A DNA stretch of 26,204 nucleotides from the NCBI GenBank assembly GCA_910585945.1, contig CAJUHZ010000034.1, forward strand, positions 1 to 26,204, given 5' to 3'. Positions 21,438-26,204 of this stretch are shown piece by piece. The DNA comes from an uncultured Bilophila sp. Lineage in GTDB: Bacteria > Desulfobacterota > Desulfovibrionia > Desulfovibrionales > Desulfovibrionaceae. Position numbers and translations under genes: made by a program. Positions within the stretch are counted from its first letter, which is position 1; each line of letters opens with the position of its first letter. The notes under the pieces were generated by a model. The model saw only the letters and a program-made list of their open reading frames with translations. It was not told the origin of the DNA and did not search any database.

Positions 21438-24272
21438 ATGAGCGACTACAAAAAAACGCTGAATCTTCCCGCCACCTCCTTCCCCATGAAAGCGAACCTG
21501 ACGCAGCGGGAGCCGGAAATGCTTCGCTGGTGGGAGGAGCACGACGCCTACGGGCAGATGCTCGCCGCTTCCGCCGCGAAGGGGGACGGCCGCTCCTTTC
21601 TGTTGCACGACGGCCCGCCCTATGCCAACGGAGACATTCACCTCGGCACCGCTCTGAACAAGATTCTCAAGGATATTGTGGTCAAGTCCCGCAACATTCA
21701 GGGCTTTCACTCTCCGTATGTGCCCGGATGGGATTGCCACGGCCTGCCCATTGAACTCAAGGTGGAGCAGCAGCTCGGTGAGAAAAAGCGCGAACTCCCC
21801 GCCTACGCCGTGCGCCGCCGCTGCCGCGACTACGCGGACAGGTTCATTGATATTCAGCGCAAGGAGTTCAAGCGCCTCGGCGTGTTTGGCGACTGGAACG
21901 ATCCGTACAAGACGATGAAGCCGGCCTATGAAGCCGTCACCGCGGCGGAACTGGCGAATTTTGTGGAAAAGGGAAACGTCATCCGCAGCAAGAAGCCCAT
22001 CTACTGGTGCTGCTCCTGCCGCACGGCTCTGGCCGAGGCGGAAGTGGAATATGCGGATCATGCTTCTTCATCCATTTATGTGGCGTTTCCCTTGCCGGAT
22101 GAAGGACTGACCAGGGTGTTCCCGGAGGCGGATCCCGCACGGGCGAACATCGTCATCTGGACGACGACGCCCTGGACCCTGCCGAGCAACATGGCGGTGG
22201 CCGTGCACCCCGATTTTGAATATGTCCTGCTCGAAGCGGACGGCGCGCAATATCTGCTGGCCGCCGAACTGGCGGAAGCTTCGGCAAAGACTTTCGGGTG
22301 GGAAACGTGGCGCGCGATCGGGACGGCGACGGGGGCCGCTCTGGAAGGTCTGAAGGCGCGGCACCCGTTTTACGATCGCGATTCGCTCGTCATCCTTGGC
22401 GAGCATGTAACGCTTGACGCGGGAACAGGCGCGGTGCACACCGCGCCGGGGCATGGGCGCGAGGACTATGAAGTCGGCCTGAAGTATGGCCTTGACGTGT
22501 ATTCGCCGCTGGACGACGAGGGGCGCTATCTTGAGAGCGTGCCCTTTTTCGCGGGCCTCAAGGTGCAGGAAGCGGACCCTGCCGTCATTGCCAAATTGAG
22601 GGAATGCGGCCGCCTTCTGGCCTCTCAGGACATTTCCCACTCCTACCCGCACTGCTGGCGCTGCAAGAAGCCGGTGATTTTCCGCGCTACAACCCAGTGG
22701 TTTGTGAGCATGGAGGCCAATGATCTGCGCGGTCGGGCGCTCAAGGCCATTCGCGGGGACGTGCGCTGGGTTCCCGCCTGGGGCGAGGAACGCATCTACA
22801 ACATGATCGAATCCCGGCCGGACTGGTGCGTCTCGCGCCAAAGGCTGTGGGGCGTGCCCATCCTGGCCCTGTTGTGCGAGGATTGCGGCGAGGCCTGGAA
22901 CGATCCGGCCTGGATGCGCGATATCGCCGCGCGCTTCGCCTCGCACCCCACGGGCTGCGACTACTGGTACCAGGCGGAGCTTGCCGATATCGTGCCGCAT
23001 GGCCTGACCTGCCCGCATTGCGGCGGTTCCCGCTGGAAACGGGAGACGGATATTCTGGACGTCTGGTTCGACTCGGGCACCAGCTTCGCCGCGGTGATGG
23101 AACAGCGCCCCGAGCTTGGCTTCCCCGCCGATCTGTATCTGGAAGGATCGGATCAGCACCGCGGCTGGTTCCATTCCTCGCTGCTCGCCTCCATCGGCAC
23201 GCGCGGCGTGCCGCCGTACCGCGCCGTGCTCACTCACGGTTATGTGGTGGACGGCGAAGGGCGGAAGATGTCGAAGTCCGTGGGGAACGTCGTCGCCCCG
23301 CAGGAAGTCATCGACAAGCACGGGGCCGAGGTGTTGCGGCTGTGGGTGTCGTCCGTGGACTATCGCGAGGATATCCGCATTTCCGATGAAATTCTGAACA
23401 GGCTGGTGGACGCATATCGGCGCATCCGCAACACCTGTCGGTATCTTCTCGGCAATATTGGGGATTTGACCCTGGCCGATCTGGTGGCCCCGGCGGATAT
23501 GGACCCGCTGGATCGCTACGCTCTCGACGTGACGGCGCGGATGCACGCGCGCATTCAGTCCGCCTATGCGGAGTATGAGTTCCACAAGGTCTTTCACGGG
23601 CTGCACAATCTGTGCTCCACGGATCTTTCCGCCTTCTACCTGGATATTCTCAAGGATCGCCTGTATTCGTCCGCGCCGGCCAGTCTGGAGCGGCGCTCGG
23701 CGCAGAGCGCCCTGTACCACATCCTGCTCATGATCACCCAGAGCATGGCCCCGGTTCTGAGCTTTACGGCGGAAGAGACGTACCGGCATATTCCCGCCGC
23801 CCTGCACCCCGAAGCGGAGACAGTCTTTGCCCTGCCGCTGCTTGACGTCACGCCCTTCCTGCTGGACGAGGCGACGCGGGCCGACTGGGACACGCTGCTC
23901 GCGGTGCGCGCGGAAGTGACGCGGGCCATTGAGCCGTTGCGCAAGGCCGGCGTTGTGGGACACGCCCTTGACACCGATGTGACGATTTACGCGGGGGCCG
24001 ATCTGTTGCGGCTGCTGGAGCGTATCGGTACGGATTTGCGCGCCGCGTTCATTGTTTCCTCGCTGCGTCTTGCGCCGCTGGACGAAGCTCCGGCCGAGGC
24101 CGTACGCCCCGATCAAAACGGGCGGAGCGACCTGGCTGTGGGGGCGGTCAAGGCGGCTGGGGAAAAATGCGAACGCTGCTGGATCTACAGCACCGAACTC
24201 GGGAAGAACGCCGCGCACCCGACGCTGTGCCCGCGGTGCGCCGCCGTCATGGCGGAACTGGAGCGGAAGTGA
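21438..24272 (+). CDS. ileS: Isoleucyl-tRNA synthetase
   Basis: The 944-residue class I synthetase charges tRNA-Ile and edits misactivated valine. Motifs: the HIGH-equivalent in PPYANGDIHLGTALNKILKD reads HLGT, VPGWDCHGLPIELKVEQ follows, the CP1 editing domain includes IVIWTTTPWTLPSN and GTGAVHTAPGHGREDY, and GRKMSKSVGN is the canonical KMSKS loop. A C-terminal zinc site is present (EKCERCWIYS and LCPRC). GAGGAG at 21424-21429 stands eight bases before ATG 21438 and decides the start; the frame is open to 21348, but that stretch is not protein-like. Length is normal. Its stop overlaps the lspA GTG by 4 bp. Confidence 0.98.
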   Translation: MSDYKKTLNLPATSFPMKANLTQREPEMLRWWEEHDAYGQMLAASAAKGDGRSFLLHDGPPYANGDIHLGTALNKILKDIVVKSRNIQGFHSPYVPGWDCHGLPIELKVEQQLGEKKRELPAYAVRRRCRDYADRFIDIQRKEFKRLGVFGDWNDPYKTMKPAYEAVTAAELANFVEKGNVIRSKKPIYWCCSCRTALAEAEVEYADHASSSIYVAFPLPDEGLTRVFPEADPARANIVIWTTTPWTLPSNMAVAVHPDFEYVLLEADGAQYLLAAELAEASAKTFGWETWRAIGTATGAALEGLKARHPFYDRDSLVILGEHVTLDAGTGAVHTAPGHGREDYEVGLKYGLDVYSPLDDEGRYLESVPFFAGLKVQEADPAVIAKLRECGRLLASQDISHSYPHCWRCKKPVIFRATTQWFVSMEANDLRGRALKAIRGDVRWVPAWGEERIYNMIESRPDWCVSRQRLWGVPILALLCEDCGEAWNDPAWMRDIAARFASHPTGCDYWYQAELADIVPHGLTCPHCGGSRWKRETDILDVWFDSGTSFAAVMEQRPELGFPADLYLEGSDQHRGWFHSSLLASIGTRGVPPYRAVLTHGYVVDGEGRKMSKSVGNVVAPQEVIDKHGAEVLRLWVSSVDYREDIRISDEILNRLVDAYRRIRNTCRYLLGNIGDLTLADLVAPADMDPLDRYALDVTARMHARIQSAYAEYEFHKVFHGLHNLCSTDLSAFYLDILKDRLYSSAPASLERRSAQSALYHILLMITQSMAPVLSFTAEETYRHIPAALHPEAETVFALPLLDVTPFLLDEATRADWDTLLAVRAEVTRAIEPLRKAGVVGHALDTDVTIYAGADLLRLLERIGTDLRAAFIVSSLRLAPLDEAPAEAVRPDQNGRSDLAVGAVKAAGEKCERCWIYSTELGKNAAHPTLCPRCAAVMAELERK

Positions 24273-24829
24273 GCGGACGGAGCGACCCGCGGTACCGCAT
24301 CCTGTTCGGGGCGGCGTGCGGCGTGGCCCTGCTTGATCAGCTCGTCAAGGCGTGGGTGACGGCCGTTCTTCCGTTGTATGGTTCCGTTTCCGTTGTGCCG
24401 GGTTTTTTTGATCTGGTGAACATCCGGAATCGGGGGGCGGCATTCGGCTTTTTGAACCGTTCGGATATCGAGTGGCAGTTCTGGCTGTTTCTGGCCGCTG
24501 CCGTGCTGGCTGGCGGGGTGATCCTGTGGCTGACCAGGGCGGCGGAGCGGGGCAGTCATCTGTTTGTGGCCGGGATGGGGCTTATCCTCGGCGGAGCGGC
24601 GGGCAATCTGCTTGATCGCATTCGCTTTCGCGCGGTGGTGGATTTTTTGGATTTCCATGTCGCGGGGTGGCATTGGCCGGCCTTCAACGTGGCGGATATC
24701 GCCATCTGTTGCGGCGCGTTCCTTGCCTGCTTCACTGTATTGCGGAGCGAGCGACGCGCGCGGAAGAGCGCCGTTTCGGCCGGAAAGACCGGGGAAGCGG
24801 CGCACAACGCGGGGGGGAAGCGAGCATGA
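24269..24829 (+). CDS. lspA: Lipoprotein signal peptidase (signal peptidase II)
   Basis: The 186-residue inner-membrane aspartyl protease removes signal peptides from diacylglyceryl-modified prolipoproteins. Four hydrophobic segments are visible. Family motifs are LLDQLVKAWV near the start, NIRNRGAAFGFL, GGAAGNLLDRIRFRAVVDFLDF and FNVADIAI; the aspartates in VVDF and NVAD correspond to the catalytic pair. The start is a GTG at 24269 that overlaps the ileS stop (GTGA), with GGAG just upstream. The C-terminus has a basic tail of about 25 residues. ileS-lspA linkage is common in bacteria. The lipoprotein CpoB encoded just downstream is a probable substrate. Confidence 0.96.
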   Translation: MSGRSDPRYRILFGAACGVALLDQLVKAWVTAVLPLYGSVSVVPGFFDLVNIRNRGAAFGFLNRSDIEWQFWLFLAAAVLAGGVILWLTRAAERGSHLFVAGMGLILGGAAGNLLDRIRFRAVVDFLDFHVAGWHWPAFNVADIAICCGAFLACFTVLRSERRARKSAVSAGKTGEAAHNAGGKRA

Positions 24830-25044
24830 GCCTTTTTGCCTTGCACTGGTGGCAGGCGGCCCTGCTCTTCCTGCCTGCCCTGCTCAATTTGTGGGGTATC
24901 TGGCATGCTTACTCGCATGACTTCCCCACTCCGGTCGAACGTTTGATGTGGATGATGGCGTGCGTGTTCGTGCCTGTGCTGGGGGGCCTTGCCTACCTTT
25001 TTTTCGGGCGACGGCGTGCCGGCGGAGCGCAGGCGCGGATTTGA
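24826..25044 (+). CDS. Small membrane protein, PLDc_N (cardiolipin synthase N-terminal)-like
   Basis: A 72-residue protein with two transmembrane helices (about 9-26 and 40-60) joined by a short polar loop, and a basic end FGRRRAGG. The pattern, two helices with TPVERLMWMM between them and PVLGGLAYLFFGRRR at the end, matches the stand-alone PLDc_N domain seen at the N-terminus of cardiolipin synthases; here the phospholipase D catalytic part is absent. The molecular role is unknown. ATG 24826 overlaps the lspA stop by 4 bp and has a GGGGGGAAG purine run upstream. Confidence 0.85.
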   Translation: MSLFALHWWQAALLFLPALLNLWGIWHAYSHDFPTPVERLMWMMACVFVPVLGGLAYLFFGRRRAGGAQARI

Positions 25045-25140
25045 GAAAACGGCGTCAGTGAAACAACGCATTTTCGGACGCCTCCGCCCGCGGGGCGGGG
25101 GCGATGTTCCGACGAACCAACAGCTTTGCAGGGTGGAATC

Positions 25141-26058
25141 ATGAAAAAGCCCTTCCTTGTTTTCCCCGCATGTTTTCTTGGCGGGCTTCTTTGCCTTGGC
25201 GGCTGCGTCAACCAGAACCAGATCAACGCGATGCAGGCGCGCCTCGCCCAGCAGGAACAACAGATTCAGCAATTGAATTCGCAGTTGTCCGGCGTGCAGC
25301 CGGCGCAGGCCGACACCTGGGCGCAGGTGCAGTCGTTGCGGCAGGAGATGGGCGCGGTCAGGGGGCAGATTGACGACTTCAACAACGCCACCGCTCCCGC
25401 TGGCGGTCTTGCGGGTCTGGCTCAACGGGTGGCGCGGCACGACGAGGCGTTGCGCTCCCTGCAAACACAGTTTGCGCTGGATCTCCAGCTTGATCAGCCT
25501 GTCGCGGGCGGCATGGGGAACGGGTACAGCCAGTCCATGCCCGGCCAACCCATGCCCGGGCAGACGCCGGGCGCGTCAGGCGGGATCCCGCAACAGACGG
25601 GCGTTCCCTCGGCGGCCCCGACCGGCAGTCCCGCGGCCGGGCAAAGCGTGGCGGCCGCTCCCCAGCAGACGCAGCAGGGGCAAAAGGACACGGCCACGGC
25701 GCTGTATGATGCCGGCATCGCTTCCTTCAATGCCCGCAAGTATCAGGATGCGTTCAACGCCTTCCGCGATTTTACCGACACCTACCCGAAGCACCGCCTT
25801 GTTTCCAACGCATGGTTCTGGCGCGGGGAGAGCAATTTCCAGTTGAATAATTTTCCGGCCGCCGCACTTGATTACGAACAGGTGATTTCCAAGTATCCAT
25901 CCAGCGGGAAGGCCGCCTCGGCCTATCTCAAGCAGGGCATGAGCTTCATCAAGACGAACAAGAAGGATGCGGCCAAGTTCCGCTTGGATGAACTGGTCAA
26001 GAAGTTCCCCAAGTCGCCCGAAGCGGCACGGGCAAAACAGTTGTTGACCACCTTGTAG
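25141..26058 (+). CDS. cpoB: CpoB/YbgF-type cell-division coordinator lipoprotein
   Basis: A 305-residue envelope protein. It starts with a basic MKK, a hydrophobic stretch and a lipobox LGGC with the lipidated cysteine at residue 22. Residues 25-125 form a Gln-rich coiled coil (QINAMQARLAQQEQQIQQL) as in the trimerisation region of YbgF. A low-complexity Gly/Pro/Gln linker follows (about 125-185), then TPR repeats to the end (ALYDAGIASFNARKYQDAF, NAWFWRGESNFQLNNFPAA, AYLKQGMSFIKTNKKDAA). CpoB links peptidoglycan synthesis with Tol-Pal-driven outer-membrane constriction in E. coli; tol and pal genes are not in this window. ATG 25141 follows AGGGTGG. The linker is more likely to vary than the TPR part. 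Confidence 0.93.
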   Translation: MKKPFLVFPACFLGGLLCLGGCVNQNQINAMQARLAQQEQQIQQLNSQLSGVQPAQADTWAQVQSLRQEMGAVRGQIDDFNNATAPAGGLAGLAQRVARHDEALRSLQTQFALDLQLDQPVAGGMGNGYSQSMPGQPMPGQTPGASGGIPQQTGVPSAAPTGSPAAGQSVAAAPQQTQQGQKDTATALYDAGIASFNARKYQDAFNAFRDFTDTYPKHRLVSNAWFWRGESNFQLNNFPAAALDYEQVISKYPSSGKAASAYLKQGMSFIKTNKKDAAKFRLDELVKKFPKSPEAARAKQLLTTL

Positions 26059-26095
26059 GGGCGCGCTCGGCGTCAGCCGGAAAGACATGGCGCTG

Positions 26096-26127
26096 AGAAG
26101 TCATTCATTCCATATGAAAAGACTTCT
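26096..26127 (+). terminator. Stem-loop downstream of cpoB
   Basis: AGAAGTC (26096-26102) pairs with GACTTCT (26121-26127), and TTCAT in the loop can pair with ATGAA. It lies 38 bases beyond the cpoB stop. It is followed directly by another hairpin rather than a U-run. Its closing arm shares GACTTCTAG with the hairpin at the other end of the window. Confidence 0.4.
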
Positions 26128-26155
26128 AGTGTCTACTTGCAAAAGTAGACACTAG
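26126..26155. other. Perfect 13-bp palindromic hairpin with GCAA loop at the repeat edge
   Basis: CTAGTGTCTACTT (26126-26138) and AAGTAGACACTAG (26143-26155) are perfectly complementary around GCAA. It sits between the cpoB-side hairpin and the terminal 53-bp repeat and overlaps the repeat by four bases (CTAG). The left copy of the repeat has no such hairpin. Confidence 0.85.
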
Positions 26156-26204
26156 TGGCCATCTCACAAACAAATCCTAAATAAGCTTGCGTAAACCATA
26201 GACA
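26152..26204 (-). repeat. Right copy of the 53-bp inverted terminal repeat
   Basis: Exact reverse complement of positions 3-55, running to the last base of the window. Lower GC than the surrounding genes. See the left copy for interpretation. Confidence 0.85.

Noticed and set aside
22068..24218. 716-codon open frame on the minus strand opposite ileS
   Set aside because: It is a shadow of the ileS codon pattern; the translation is Arg/Gly/His-rich, without family motifs.
1..26204. The whole window as a composite transposon or integrative element because of its inverted ends
   Set aside because: No transposase, integrase or cargo-type gene is present and the content is core metabolism; the repeats are better explained as neighbouring element edges.

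Overview
The window is about 26 kb of GC-rich bacterial chromosome carrying mostly single-copy housekeeping genes. Gene content, protein wording and gene order (for example ileS-lspA-PLDc_N protein-cpoB, and a 999-residue PurL without a glutaminase domain) suggest a member of the Desulfovibrionaceae or a close relative. This is a judgement from remembered families; no search was possible. No tRNA, rRNA, CRISPR array, transposase, phage gene or toxin/antitoxin gene was found.

Layout. Positions 117-7015, minus strand: hom (homoserine dehydrogenase), a membrane diguanylate cyclase, a long-chain polyprenyl diphosphate synthase and purL. Positions 7258-11227, plus strand: a tight aroK-aroC-recD2 cluster (shikimate kinase, chorismate synthase, RecD2 helicase). 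Positions 11363-14317, minus strand: a dicarboxylate transporter of the CitT/TtdT type followed by the alpha and beta subunits of an iron-sulphur hydro-lyase (class I fumarase or L-tartrate dehydratase). Positions 14722-16625: a small DUF4911-like protein (minus) divergent from a Fur-family regulator (plus), which converges on a MogA/MoaB-domain protein (minus). Positions 17012-21149, plus strand: queF-coaX, then eno, then a family 2 glycosyltransferase. Positions 21438-26058, plus strand: ileS-lspA-PLDc_N-like protein with 4-bp start/stop overlaps, then cpoB.

The genes serve amino-acid synthesis (hom, aroK, aroC), purine, quinone-side-chain, queuosine and CoA synthesis, glycolysis (eno), translation (ileS), lipoprotein maturation and the envelope (lspA, cpoB), DNA repair (recD2) and C4-acid metabolism. 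No new multi-gene system is evident.

The less ordinary material is non-coding. Two inverted copies of a roughly 190-bp repeat, each a chain of five hairpins, lie at 16684-16885 and 21153-21340 and show a compensatory base-pair change. A 45-bp repeat occurs at 14492 and 18477, the first inside a segment bounded by 16-bp inverted arms. The two ends of the window are an exact 53-bp inverted repeat of lower GC, each next to hairpins sharing the sequence CTAGAAGTC; this looks like the edge of a dispersed element on both sides. Two proteins (chorismate synthase and the glycosyltransferase) carry in-frame insertions of about 45-50 residues in otherwise conserved domains.
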